Shown in pieces: positions 16,116-24,832 of a DNA stretch of 29,925 bases; the stretch's first letter is position 1, and each line of letters starts with the position of its first letter. The stretch spans positions 1 to 29,925 of the forward strand of contig CANGMU010000003.1 of assembly GCA_947454665.1 (NCBI GenBank), given 5' to 3'. The notes beneath the pieces are model-generated. The model was not told the DNA's origin. It ran no database searches and worked only from the letters and a program-made list of their open reading frames with translations. A program made the position numbers and the translations under genes. This stretch comes from Pseudomonadota bacterium. Lineage in GTDB: Bacteria > Pseudomonadota > Gammaproteobacteria > Steroidobacterales > Steroidobacteraceae.

Positions 16116-17404
16116 TGCGCGCTTTCCGTTCGCTCTACGTCCAGGTCCTGCTGGCGATCCTCGTCGGCGTGCTGATCGGCCATTACGCGCCGGAACAGGC
16201 CGTGGCGCTCAAGCCGCTCGGCGACGGCTTCGTGAAGCTCATCAAGATGGTCATCGCGCCGGTGATCTTCTGCACCGTGACGCTCGGCATCGCCGGCATG
16301 GAAGACCTCAAGAGCGTCGGCCGCACCGGCCTCTTCGCGCTGGGCTATTTCGAGGCCGTCACCACGCTTGCGCTGATTGTGGGCCTGGTCGTCGTCAACC
16401 TGCTGGCGCCGGGCGTTGGCATGCATGTCGACCCGGCCACGCTCGACCCTTCGCGCGTCGGTCAGTACGTCGAGAAGGCCCACCACCAGGGCATCGTCGA
16501 CTTCCTGCTTAACATCATCCCGACGACGATTTTCGATGCCTTCGCCAAGGGCGAGGTGTTGCAGATCCTGTTCGTTGCGCTGCTTTCCGGCTTCGCGTTG
16601 CATCTCGCGGCCGCTAGGGCGCGCGTGCTGCGCGAGGCCGTCGAAGGGCTGAACCATCTCGTGTTCGGCATCGTCGGGTTCATCATGAAACTCGCGCCGA
16701 TCGGCGCGCTGGGCGCGATGGCCTTCACGATCGGCTCGCAGGGCATCGCCGCCCTGAAGCCCCTGCTCGGCCTCATGCTCTGCTTCTACCTGACCTGCCT
16801 GGTGTTCGTGTTCGGCGTGCTGGGCACGATCGCGCGCCTGCATGGCATCCGGCTGCTGGCGCTGCTGCGCTTCATCAAGGACGAGTTGCTGATCGTCCTC
16901 GGCACTTCCTCGTCCGAGAGCGTGTTGCCGCGCCTGATGGGCAAGCTCGAGGACCTGGGCTGCCGCCGCTCCGTGGTGGGTCTCGTGGTGCCCGCGGGCT
17001 ATTCCTTCAACCTTGACGGCACCTGCATCTATCTGACGATGGCCGCAGTGTTCCTCGCGCAGGCAACGGACACGCCGATGACCCTGGCACAGCAGCTGCT
17101 CATGCTAGCCGTGTTGTTGCTGACGTCGAAGGGCGCGGCCGGCGTGACCGGCAGTGGGTTCATCGTGCTGGCGGGTACGCTGGCCGCCGTACAGGGTGGG
17201 CCGCCGGTGGCGGCCCTGGCGCTCATCCTCGGCATCGACCGTTTCATGTCCGAGGCCCGTGCCCTCACGAACCTCGTCGGCAACACGGTCGCGACACTCG
17301 TCGTCGCGAAGTGGACGGGCGCCCTGGATCCGGCGCCCGGCCATGCCGTGTTCGGCGGTTACCGGGCGACGCCCAGTTCTGCCGCGAGCGACGTCGCGCC
17401 GTAA
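16115..17404 (+). CDS. dctA: C4-dicarboxylate/cation symporter DctA
   Basis: A 429-residue inner-membrane transporter of the DAACS (glutamate/dicarboxylate symporter) family, importing succinate, fumarate and malate with cations. Family signatures: the first-helix region followed by FVKLIKMVIAPVIFCTV, the serine-rich GTSSSESVLPR, SFNLDGT, LTSKGAAGVTGSGF and GIDRFMSEARALTNLVGN. The last block is the most specific for DctA. The ATG overlaps the preceding stop by one base (TGATG). The last 46 bp overlap the 3' end of the S46 peptidase gene on the other strand. No two-component regulator of the DctBD type is nearby. Confidence 0.95.
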   Translation: MRAFRSLYVQVLLAILVGVLIGHYAPEQAVALKPLGDGFVKLIKMVIAPVIFCTVTLGIAGMEDLKSVGRTGLFALGYFEAVTTLALIVGLVVVNLLAPGVGMHVDPATLDPSRVGQYVEKAHHQGIVDFLLNIIPTTIFDAFAKGEVLQILFVALLSGFALHLAAARARVLREAVEGLNHLVFGIVGFIMKLAPIGALGAMAFTIGSQGIAALKPLLGLMLCFYLTCLVFVFGVLGTIARLHGIRLLALLRFIKDELLIVLGTSSSESVLPRLMGKLEDLGCRRSVVGLVVPAGYSFNLDGTCIYLTMAAVFLAQATDTPMTLAQQLLMLAVLLLTSKGAAGVTGSGFIVLAGTLAAVQGGPPVAALALILGIDRFMSEARALTNLVGNTVATLVVAKWTGALDPAPGHAVFGGYRATPSSAASDVAP

Positions 17405-19440
17405 ACGGTCGTCAGCGCGGCCTTCATGATCGCCGGGTGCACGGCGATCGCCCGGTTCTTCGCGGTGTCGAACCAGTAGGCGCCCGAGATCGAGTGGATG
17501 TTGCCGTCGAACATCAGGCCGACGACTTCGCCCTTTGCGTTGATCAGCGCACTGCCCGAGTTGCCGCCAACGATGTCGTTCGTCGTCGACAGGTTGAAAG
17601 GCGTCTTCGGGTCGAGCTTGCCGCGCGCGGCGAGCCAGCGGTCCGGCACGCGGAAGGGCTCCGCGCCCGTCGCACGTTCGAACAGGCGGGACAGCGGCGT
17701 GAAGGGCGCAACCGGTTGTCCGTTCTCGGTCCAGCCCTGCACCGTGCCGAAGTTCAGGCGCAGCGTGAACGTGGCGTCCGGCGCCGCGCTCGTGCCATAG
17801 GCCTTGAAGCGTGCCGCGGCAATCTGCTCGGCCGCCGAATCCGTCGGCGATTCCACTTCATCTTCGTATTGGCGGCGGATGCTGCGTGCCTCGGCATCGA
17901 CGAGCGCGGCGATGCGGATCATCGGGTCCTTCGACGCCGCGATCGCGGCCGCGCCGCCTTCATACAGTGCGCGGCGCGCGGCCGGATCGCCCAGCTTCGA
18001 GCCGTTCACCAGGTCTGCGGCCAGCTGCTCGGGCGAGACTTCCTTCAGCAGGTTCGCGACCAGCGGATAGTCCGGGCCCAGGAACTCGCGCATGCGCATC
18101 AGGCCCTGCGACAGGGTGATCTTCTCGCGCTCCGGATAGACCGGAACCGCGGCGAAGAGCCGCTGCTGCAGCGGCGGCAGTGCGGAATCGGTGTATTCGC
18201 GCAGTCGCTCGGCATTGGGTTTCGGGCGTTCCGCCGCGGCACGCACGAGGCGCCGCGCATGCGAGAACAGCGTGCTGCTGAAGCCGGCTCCGGACTCGAT
18301 GAAGGTATAGGGCAGGGCCAGCTCATGGCCACGCGCCTCGGCCTTCGCGATGCGTGCCCACGGGTCGTTGGCTGCCGGGAAGCCGGCCAGCTTGCGCAGT
18401 GCGGCTTCGTCCTTCGCCTTCTTCGCCATCAGCGCCGGGTCGACCAGCGCATCGAGCTGCTTGCGACGGACCTTGATGCTGTTTTCCAGCTGCGAGAGCG
18501 GGTCGGCCACGATGCGCGCGGCCTCGCCGCCCGCCTGGGCGTGCTGGATGTAACGGCCGCGCAGTTCCGCCGCGCGCAGCAGCCAGAACGGCAGCGACTG
18601 CCGCTGGCCTTCCAGCTGGGCGACGGTCAGCAGTCTCTCGGTCGAACCGGGATGGCCCGAAACGAACACCGGCTCGTTTTCCGCCGGGCCGTTCCAGTTC
18701 ACCTTCATGTGATTCAGCGTTTTCGCCGGCTTGCCGTCCTCGTAGGCGCGCAATACCGACATGTCCAGGCACCAGCGCGGGAACTGGAAGTTGTCCGGGT
18801 CGCCGCCGAAGGCTGCGATGTCCTCTTCCGGCGCGAACACCAGGCGCACGTCGCTGTAGCGCTTGTACTTGTAGAGGAAGTACTGGCCGCCTTCGTACAG
18901 CTTCACGGATTCGCAGCGGCGCGGATCCTTCGTGCCTGCGGCCTGCTCGCAAGCTTGCTCCAGCTGTGTCAGCGTCTTCTTGCGCTGCTGGCCTGCGGCT
19001 TCGGTCGAGAGCCCCTTCGTCGCGGCGCTGACCTTCGCGCTGATGTTCTCCATGTCGACCAGCACGTCGGCGTACTGCGTCGGGCAGCGGATCTCCTCGT
19101 CGCGCGTCCGGGCGAGGTAACCGTCCTTCAGGCGGTCCTGCTGCTGGGAGGAGAGTTCGGCCAGGCACTGCACCGAGCAGTGGTGGTTCGTGAGGATCAG
19201 GCCCTCGGGCGACACGAACGAGGCCGTGCAGTTGGACAGACGCACTGTCGACAGCCTTGCCTGTTCCAGCCAGGCCGGCGTGATGTCCACGCCATAGCGC
19301 TGCTTCACGAGCGAAGAGGGGAAGTTGTCGTAGGTCCACATGCCTTCGTCGGCCGTGGCGGTGGATGCCCCGAAGAGCGGGAACACGAGTGCCGTGGCGA
19401 TCGCCAGCAAGCATCGTGAGGTGAAACGTCGGCTAGCCAT
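17359..19440 (-). CDS. S46-family dipeptidyl-peptidase (DPP7-like)
   Basis: A 693-residue exported serine exopeptidase that removes dipeptides from the N-terminus of oligopeptides. A signal peptide with hydrophobic core LLAIATALVFPLFG ends near residue 30. The triad is visible as His in LTNHHC (about residue 87), Asp in FGGDPDNF (214) and Ser in GGNSGS (628). Eighteen residues after the catalytic serine stands Gly (FDGN). From memory, Arg at this place marks DPP11 (acidic P1) and Gly marks DPP7 (hydrophobic P1), so DPP7 type is inferred. An AAGGAG site lies directly before an ATG at 19449 but 9 nt before the ATG at 19440, so I choose 19440. The 3' end overlaps dctA by 46 bp, convergently. Confidence 0.92.
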   Translation of the reverse strand: MASRRFTSRCLLAIATALVFPLFGASTATADEGMWTYDNFPSSLVKQRYGVDITPAWLEQARLSTVRLSNCTASFVSPEGLILTNHHCSVQCLAELSSQQQDRLKDGYLARTRDEEIRCPTQYADVLVDMENISAKVSAATKGLSTEAAGQQRKKTLTQLEQACEQAAGTKDPRRCESVKLYEGGQYFLYKYKRYSDVRLVFAPEEDIAAFGGDPDNFQFPRWCLDMSVLRAYEDGKPAKTLNHMKVNWNGPAENEPVFVSGHPGSTERLLTVAQLEGQRQSLPFWLLRAAELRGRYIQHAQAGGEAARIVADPLSQLENSIKVRRKQLDALVDPALMAKKAKDEAALRKLAGFPAANDPWARIAKAEARGHELALPYTFIESGAGFSSTLFSHARRLVRAAAERPKPNAERLREYTDSALPPLQQRLFAAVPVYPEREKITLSQGLMRMREFLGPDYPLVANLLKEVSPEQLAADLVNGSKLGDPAARRALYEGGAAAIAASKDPMIRIAALVDAEARSIRRQYEDEVESPTDSAAEQIAAARFKAYGTSAAPDATFTLRLNFGTVQGWTENGQPVAPFTPLSRLFERATGAEPFRVPDRWLAARGKLDPKTPFNLSTTNDIVGGNSGSALINAKGEVVGLMFDGNIHSISGAYWFDTAKNRAIAVHPAIMKAALTTVYGATSLAAELGVAR

Positions 19441-19497
19441 CTGCAGCATCTCCTTGATGCGCGTTCGATGGACCGGTTGTAGCCAACCAACGAGAAG

Positions 19498-20199
19498 TCA
19501 GGCAAGCAGAACGAGCGCTAAATGCTCCGGACTGGCGACGATACGGTGTTCGGGCGTGCCGAAGCCTCCCAGGCCCTGTTCCGGCCGGACCCCGAGCGAT
19601 TCGAGCGCCTCGGCGGCCGGCTGGAGGTCCGGTTGCTGGAACAGCAGCAGGGGCTCGTCGTGCAGCGTGGGGCGGTGGTAGGCCAGCGTGAAGCCGGGCA
19701 GTTCGACACGCAGCTGTTTCCAGGGCGCCTGCGCAGGCGCGGCGGACAGCCCCAGCGATTCCCAGAAAGCGATACCCGCGCCGAAGTCATCAAGCGGCAG
19801 GCTCAGCGCCTCGAAACGGCCGAGCAGGGTCAGCGGCGGCACCGCATGCGGAGGCGGGAAACTCCGAGCTTCCAATACCCGCAACACAAGACCTGCAGGA
19901 TCCCGCAGTTCCAGTTCATGGAAGACATCGTCGCCCAGGCGGGCCTGGCTGATGCGATGGCCCGCGGCGTCGAGTTGGCCTGCCAGCGAGGCTACATCGG
20001 CTTTCACGAAGGACAGCCAGGGCGAGGGCCGCCGCAGCCCGTGCAGGCCGCAGTTCAGGCCCCGGCAGGTCATCACCCCGTAATGATGGGACCAGATGTC
20101 GCCGGTGTCGGCGCTGCCGAAGCCCAGCTGGCCATAGAAGCGACAGGAAGCGCCGATGTCCGGCGTCGCGAGCCCGACTTCAAGGACGCTGCCGAGCAT
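19498..20199 (-). CDS. Two-domain VOC (glyoxalase/bleomycin-resistance fold) protein
   Basis: A 233-residue protein with two VOC modules: residues about 1-110 (LEVGLATPDIGASCRFYGQLGF to ELRDPAGLVLRVLE) and about 120-230 (FEALSLPLDDFGAGIAFWESLG onward to HRIVASPEHLALVLL). Members include glyoxalases, dioxygenases and antibiotic-binding proteins. The metal ligands are not obvious enough to assign an activity. I use the ATG at 20199, because the residues encoded upstream (20247-20200) are Trp/Arg-rich and lie inside hemH. It overlaps the 3' end of hemH by 20 bp, in the same direction, so coupled translation is likely. A link to heme synthesis is not established. Confidence 0.8.
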   Translation of the reverse strand: MLGSVLEVGLATPDIGASCRFYGQLGFGSADTGDIWSHHYGVMTCRGLNCGLHGLRRPSPWLSFVKADVASLAGQLDAAGHRISQARLGDDVFHELELRDPAGLVLRVLEARSFPPPHAVPPLTLLGRFEALSLPLDDFGAGIAFWESLGLSAAPAQAPWKQLRVELPGFTLAYHRPTLHDEPLLLFQQPDLQPAAEALESLGVRPEQGLGGFGTPEHRIVASPEHLALVLLA

Positions 20200-21205
20200 G
20201 TGCCGCCACCAGTCCGGCCAGCACCTCCACCTGGGCCGGACCGTCATTCAGCGCCGGTATGTAGCGCAGGGTTTCGCCGCCCGCCTTGTGGAAGGTCTCG
20301 GCCGCTTCCACGCCCATTTCGTCGATGGTCTCCAGGCAGTCGATGGCAAAGCCAGGGCAGACCACGTCGAGCACCTTCACGCCGCGTCCTGCGATCTGCT
20401 TCACCGTGTCTTCCGTGTACGGGGCCAGCCACTTCGCGCGGCCCACGCGCGACTGGAAACTCATCGACCAGTCGTCGCCCGAGAGCCCGAGTCGCGCCGC
20501 GATGGCCGTTGCCGTCGCGTGGCATTTGCGCTCGTAAGGGTCGCCATCGGCGACATAGGACGCCGGGATGCCATGGAAGGAAAACAGCAGGTGCGCGCCA
20601 TCGGCATGGAAGCTGCGATGCGCAGCGATACTGTCCGACACGGCGGCGATGAAACGTTCGTCCACCGCGTAGTCGAGCACGTAATGCAGTTCCGGCAGGA
20701 AGCGCCAGTCGCGCAGCGCGCGGCCGACCTGGTCATAGGTCGCTCCCGTCGTAGTGCCGGAATACTGCGGAAAGAGCGGCAGCACGATGATCTTCTGCGC
20801 GCCGCGCTGGCGCAGTCGCGCAAGGCCCGTGGCCACGTCCGGGCTGGAATACAACATGCCCAGTTCGACCGCGACCGCTTCGCCGTGCTCCTGCGTGAGG
20901 CGCGCCTCGAGCGCCTCGCGCAGCCGCGCGGAGATCACCGCGAGCGGCGAACCTTCCGGCGTCCACACGCGACGGTATTTCGGCACGACGCCGATCGGCC
21001 GCAGCGGCAGGATGATGAAGTACAGGATCCAGCACCAGATCGCGCGCGACACCTCGATGGTGCGGCGGTCACGCAGCAGGCGGCGCAGGAAGCTGCGTAC
21101 GCCGCCGGGCGTCAGCGAATCCGGCGTGCCGGAATTGACGAGCAGGACGCCCAGGCGATACGGGCCGTGGTCGACGTAGGCGGGGGAAGGTGAATAAGTT
21201 GGCAT
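20180..21205 (-). CDS. hemH: Ferrochelatase
   Basis: A 341-residue enzyme inserting Fe2+ into protoporphyrin IX, the last step of heme b synthesis, at the inner membrane. Seen: the N-terminal LGVLLVNSGTPDS block, the LPLFPQYSGTTTGA block, the catalytic histidine in LLFSFHGIP, WSMSFQSRVGRAKWLAPYT, and the CLETIDEM block carrying the second catalytic acidic residue. The length is normal. The ATG overlaps the stop of the upstream dienelactone hydrolase gene by one base, and the 3' end overlaps the VOC gene. Placement between a hydrolase and a VOC protein is typical of loosely assembled gammaproteobacterial hemH loci. Confidence 0.96.
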   Translation of the reverse strand: MPTYSPSPAYVDHGPYRLGVLLVNSGTPDSLTPGGVRSFLRRLLRDRRTIEVSRAIWCWILYFIILPLRPIGVVPKYRRVWTPEGSPLAVISARLREALEARLTQEHGEAVAVELGMLYSSPDVATGLARLRQRGAQKIIVLPLFPQYSGTTTGATYDQVGRALRDWRFLPELHYVLDYAVDERFIAAVSDSIAAHRSFHADGAHLLFSFHGIPASYVADGDPYERKCHATATAIAARLGLSGDDWSMSFQSRVGRAKWLAPYTEDTVKQIAGRGVKVLDVVCPGFAIDCLETIDEMGVEAAETFHKAGGETLRYIPALNDGPAQVEVLAGLVAAHARQRP

Positions 21206-21870
21206 CAGCCCAGGTGCTCCGCAAGGAAATCCAGCGTACAGCGTCGCGCATGCGCCGCGCTGTCCGGCTCGAAGGCCGCGCGGTGGTCGCAGTTGAAGCC
21301 ATGGTCGGCCGGATAGAGATGGAAGACGCCATGCGGATCGGCTGCGCGGATGCGCTCGATCGCGTCTGGCGGAATGGACGCATCCCGTTCACCGAAGTGA
21401 TAGAGCACGGGTGCGTTGGGATGCTGGTCGAGGTTTGCGGCGATGCGCGAGCCGTAATAGGCCACGGCGCAGCTGACCGGCAGTGAACAGGCCGCGAGGT
21501 AAGCCAGTGTGCCGCCCCAGCAATAGCCGACTGCGCCGACGCGACCCGCATGCCTTACGACGGCGATGCAGGCGGCGATGTCGAGCGACACCTTCTCCTG
21601 CGGCAGTTGCATCATGTATCCGCGGCCTTCTTCGATCTCCGCGGGCGAGTAGCCCAGCGAGATGTCGCGGCGGATGCGGTCGTAGAGTGCGGGCGCGATG
21701 GCGAGATAGCCGGCCTTCGCAAAGTCCTCGACCACCGCGCGGATGTGCGCGTTGACGCCGAAGATCTCCTGCAGCACCACCACCGCGCCCCGTGGCGCGC
21801 CCTCGGGCGCCGCCAACCAGGCGTTGAATTCGTGCCCGTCGCGGGCCATTAGTCGCGTCCAGTCGGCCAT
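21205..21870 (-). CDS. Dienelactone hydrolase family protein
   Basis: A 221-residue cytoplasmic alpha/beta hydrolase. The family's Cys-Asp-His triad can be placed at Cys117 in GYCWGG, Asp163 in GERDASIP and His190 in ADHGFNC, with Glu35 in LQEIFG as the residue that holds the cysteine inactive until substrate binds. Classic members open dienelactone in chlorocatechol breakdown. No other catechol genes are here, so it is more likely one of the many general carboxylic-ester hydrolases of this family. It starts 3 bp after the thiolase stop and runs by one base into hemH. Confidence 0.9.
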   Translation of the reverse strand: MADWTRLMARDGHEFNAWLAAPEGAPRGAVVVLQEIFGVNAHIRAVVEDFAKAGYLAIAPALYDRIRRDISLGYSPAEIEEGRGYMMQLPQEKVSLDIAACIAVVRHAGRVGAVGYCWGGTLAYLAACSLPVSCAVAYYGSRIAANLDQHPNAPVLYHFGERDASIPPDAIERIRAADPHGVFHLYPADHGFNCDHRAAFEPDSAAHARRCTLDFLAEHLG

Positions 21871-21873
21871 GGC

Positions 21874-23172
21874 TCAGGCCTCCCGCGCCGCTTCGACGAT
21901 GGCGGTGACGCCCATGCCACCGGCCGTGCACACCGACAGCAGCGCGCGCCGCGCATCCGGATTCGTTGCCAGCAGTTTCGCCGCCACCGCCAGCACGCGG
22001 GCACCCGTCGCGGCGAAGGGATGCCCCACCGCGATGCTGCTGCCCTGCACGTTGAGCTTCGCGCGGTCTATGGCGCCCAGCGGCGCATCGCGGCCCAGTC
22101 GCTCGCGGCAGAAGTCCGCCGATTCCCAGGCCTTCAGCGTGCACAGCACCTGCGCCGCGAAGGCTTCGTGGATCTCGTAAAAGTCGAAATCCTGCAGCGC
22201 CAGGTCCGCATCGCGCAGCATCGCGGACACCGCATAGGCCGGCGCCATCAGCAGGCCCTCGTGGCCGGCAGCGAAATCCACCGCCCAGGTCTTGCCGAAC
22301 GTCAGCCAGGCCTGCACGGGCAGGCCGCGCTCGCGTGCCCACTCTTCGCTCGCCAGCAGCACGGACGAGGCGCCATCGGTCAGCGGCGTGCTGTTGCCCG
22401 CCGTCAGCGTGCCGTTCGTGCGGTCGAAGGCCGGCTTCAGCTTGGCCAGCTTGTCCACCGTGCTGTCACGGCGCACGTTGTTGTCGGCCTCGAGGCCCGC
22501 AAAGGGCGTCACGAGATCCGACTGGAATCCGTTTGCCCAGCCCGCTGCCGCGTTCGCGTGGCTCAGCGCGGCCAGCGCGTCCTGTTCCGTGCGGCTGACT
22601 TGCCAGGTGCGCGCCATCAGCTCGCAGCTCTGGCCCATCGACAGGCCCGTGCGCGGCTCGATCACGCCGGGCAGTTCCGGCTTGAAGTCCCGCGGGCGCA
22701 GACCCAGCCAGGGTTTGATGCGCGCGCCCAGCGAGCGGCCGCGGAAGCTGTCCAGCAGGAGCCGGCGGTAATGTGTCGGATAGACGACCGGCGGGTCGCT
22801 GATGCTGTCCACGCCCGCGGCGATGCCCGCGTCGATCTGGCCCAGCGCGATCTTGTTCGCGACGAGGATCGCCGCCTCCAGGCTGGTGCCGCAGGCCCGC
22901 TGCAGGTCGAGGCCCGGCGTCTGCGGGTCGAGCCCGGAAGACAGCACGCACTCGCGCGTGAGGTTGAAATCCTTCGAATGCTTGATGACGGCGCCACCGA
23001 CCACGTCGCCCAGACGCACGCCCTCCAGGCCGAATTTCACGACCAGGGCGCGCAGTGCGGCCGTCAGGAGGTCCTGGTTGCCGAGGCGGGCATAGGCGCC
23101 GTGGGCGCGCGCAAAGGGAATGCGCGTTCCGCCCAGGATCGCAACGCGTCTGACATGACTTCCAACGAGCAT
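21874..23172 (-). CDS. Acetyl-CoA acyltransferase (thiolase), FadI-like
   Basis: A 432-residue thiolase, the length of FadI, the beta subunit of the anaerobic-type fatty-acid oxidation complex. The nucleophilic cysteine is in LQRACGTSLEA, the His in YEIHEAFAAQ, a second His in VGHPFAATGAR and the second catalytic Cys in VCTAGGMG. It cleaves 3-ketoacyl-CoA with CoA to acetyl-CoA and a shortened acyl-CoA. The frame extends upstream to 23295, but AGGGAG stands 6 nt before the ATG at 23172 and the protein there begins MLVGSHVRRVAILGGTRIPF, a normal thiolase start. A partner fadJ/fadB-type gene is not present. It diverges from gshA with a 70-bp gap and leads the thiolase-DLH-hemH-VOC run. Confidence 0.92.
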   Translation of the reverse strand: MLVGSHVRRVAILGGTRIPFARAHGAYARLGNQDLLTAALRALVVKFGLEGVRLGDVVGGAVIKHSKDFNLTRECVLSSGLDPQTPGLDLQRACGTSLEAAILVANKIALGQIDAGIAAGVDSISDPPVVYPTHYRRLLLDSFRGRSLGARIKPWLGLRPRDFKPELPGVIEPRTGLSMGQSCELMARTWQVSRTEQDALAALSHANAAAGWANGFQSDLVTPFAGLEADNNVRRDSTVDKLAKLKPAFDRTNGTLTAGNSTPLTDGASSVLLASEEWARERGLPVQAWLTFGKTWAVDFAAGHEGLLMAPAYAVSAMLRDADLALQDFDFYEIHEAFAAQVLCTLKAWESADFCRERLGRDAPLGAIDRAKLNVQGSSIAVGHPFAATGARVLAVAAKLLATNPDARRALLSVCTAGGMGVTAIVEAAREA

Positions 23173-23242
23173 GGGCAACTCCCTTTTGGCGGCATCCTGC
23201 GATCCAGGCAAGGATGCCATGTCGTGTAGACTTCTGCTTCCC

Positions 23243-24832
23243 ATGCCTTCCGCCATAGACCGACAATTCGAGCGGCGCCTCGCTGCCCTGGTCAACGCAC
23301 GTGAACCGCGCGTGCTTCAGGACGGCCTCAAGGGCGTGGAAAAGGAAAGCCTGCGTGTGCAGGCCGATGGCCACATCGCGCACAGCCCCCACCCGTATGA
23401 ACTCGGGTCGGCGCTCACCCACGAGCACATCACGACGGACTTTTCCGAATCGCTGATCGAGCTCGTCACGCCGGCTTTCCGTTCCAACGTGGAGTTGCTG
23501 CAGTACCTCTGCGACCAGCACCAGTACGTCTATCGCCACCTCGGCGACGAACTGCTCTGGGCCACGTCCATGCCCTGCAGGCTCGAATCCGATGCCGACG
23601 TGCCGATCGCCTGGTTCGGTGATTCGAATGTCGGTCGCATGAAGCACGTCTATCGCCGAGGCCTCAAACACCGCTACGGCGCCCTGATGCAGGCCATCTC
23701 CGGCGTGCATTTCAACTATTCCTTCCCGATGCGATTCTGGGATGTCTATGCCGCCGTGCGTGAATCGCGCGACGCCGGGCAGGACTTCCGTTCGCAGGGT
23801 TACTTCGACCTGCTGCGCAACTACCGCCGCCACGGCTGGCTCGTGCTGTATCTCTTCGGCGTCTCGCCGGTGGTCGGCCGAAGTTTCCTGAAGGATTCGC
23901 AGACCGCGCTGCCCGTGCTCGATGCGGACACCGCCTACGAACCCTGCGGCACCAGCCTGCGCATGAGCGATATCGGCTATCGCAACCGCAACCAGGCCGA
24001 CGTGTCCGTCTCGGTGAACAGCCTCGACGAATACGTCCGCGACCTGCGCCTGGCGATCAGCACGCCGCATCCGGCCTACGAGCAGATTGGCATCCGCGGC
24101 GATGAAGGCTATCGCCAGCTCAACGCCTACATCCTGCAGATCGAGAACGAGTACTACAGCTACATCCGCCCCAAGCGGGTGACGCGCTCCGGCGAAAGCC
24201 CGAGCGGGGCGCTGCTGCGTGCCGGCGTTGAATACGTCGAGGTCCGCGCGCTGGACGTCAGTGCCTTCGATCCGGTCGGCGTGAACCAGAACAAGCTGCG
24301 TTTCCTCGAAGCCTTCGTTGCGATGTGCGTGCTGCGCGACAGTCCTCCGATCGGCCGTGAAGAGCAGGACCGCTGGGATCACAACCACCTGGTCGTCGCG
24401 CGCCGTGGCCGCGAGCCGGGCCTCACGCTCGACCGCGATGGCCGTCCGCAGCGTCTGGACGAGTGGGCGCGCGAGATCCTCGATTCAATGGAAGGCATCT
24501 GCGAGCTGCTGGATGAAGGCGATCCGGCGAAACCTTATGCCGCGGCGCTACGAGCCCAGCGTGAGAAGGTCGACGACGTGTCGCGTACGCCATCCGCGCG
24601 CCTGCTGCGCGAACTGGCCGAGGGCGGCGAGTCTTTCTTCGACCTCGCGCTGCGCATGTCGGCCGTGCACAAACAGTATTTCCTCGACCTGCATTCGCCG
24701 GACGAGACGCGGCTGGCGGACTTCCGCCACGAATCCGATGCCTCCCATGCGGCCCAGCGCCGTCTGGAATCCACACAGTCGGAAACCTTCGAAACCTACC
24801 TCGGCCGCTACTTTTCCAAGACCGGCCAGTAA
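23243..24832 (+). CDS. gshA: Glutamate-cysteine ligase (gamma-glutamylcysteine synthetase)
   Basis: A 529-residue enzyme of the gammaproteobacterial GshA class that joins glutamate and cysteine with ATP, the first and limiting step of glutathione synthesis. Seen: LKGVEKESLRVQADG near the N-terminus, TTDFSESLIELVTP, the HYGALMQ-like block GLKHRYGALMQAISGVHFNYSF, MSDIGYRN and YVEVRALDVSAFDP, all in the usual order. The ATG at 23243 gives the normal N-terminal length, while an in-frame ATG at 23219 with an AAGGA just before it is the alternative. The last 25 bp overlap the 3' end of the metalloprotease gene on the minus strand. gshB is not in the window. Confidence 0.95.
   Translation: MPSAIDRQFERRLAALVNAREPRVLQDGLKGVEKESLRVQADGHIAHSPHPYELGSALTHEHITTDFSESLIELVTPAFRSNVELLQYLCDQHQYVYRHLGDELLWATSMPCRLESDADVPIAWFGDSNVGRMKHVYRRGLKHRYGALMQAISGVHFNYSFPMRFWDVYAAVRESRDAGQDFRSQGYFDLLRNYRRHGWLVLYLFGVSPVVGRSFLKDSQTALPVLDADTAYEPCGTSLRMSDIGYRNRNQADVSVSVNSLDEYVRDLRLAISTPHPAYEQIGIRGDEGYRQLNAYILQIENEYYSYIRPKRVTRSGESPSGALLRAGVEYVEVRALDVSAFDPVGVNQNKLRFLEAFVAMCVLRDSPPIGREEQDRWDHNHLVVARRGREPGLTLDRDGRPQRLDEWAREILDSMEGICELLDEGDPAKPYAAALRAQREKVDDVSRTPSARLLRELAEGGESFFDLALRMSAVHKQYFLDLHSPDETRLADFRHESDASHAAQRRLESTQSETFETYLGRYFSKTGQ

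Noticed and set aside
17311..19419. A 702-codon open frame antisense to the S46 peptidase
   Set aside because: It mirrors the codon bias of a clearly real gene, reads as Arg/Ala/Gly/His-rich sequence with no recognisable domain, and is the usual antisense shadow in high-GC DNA.
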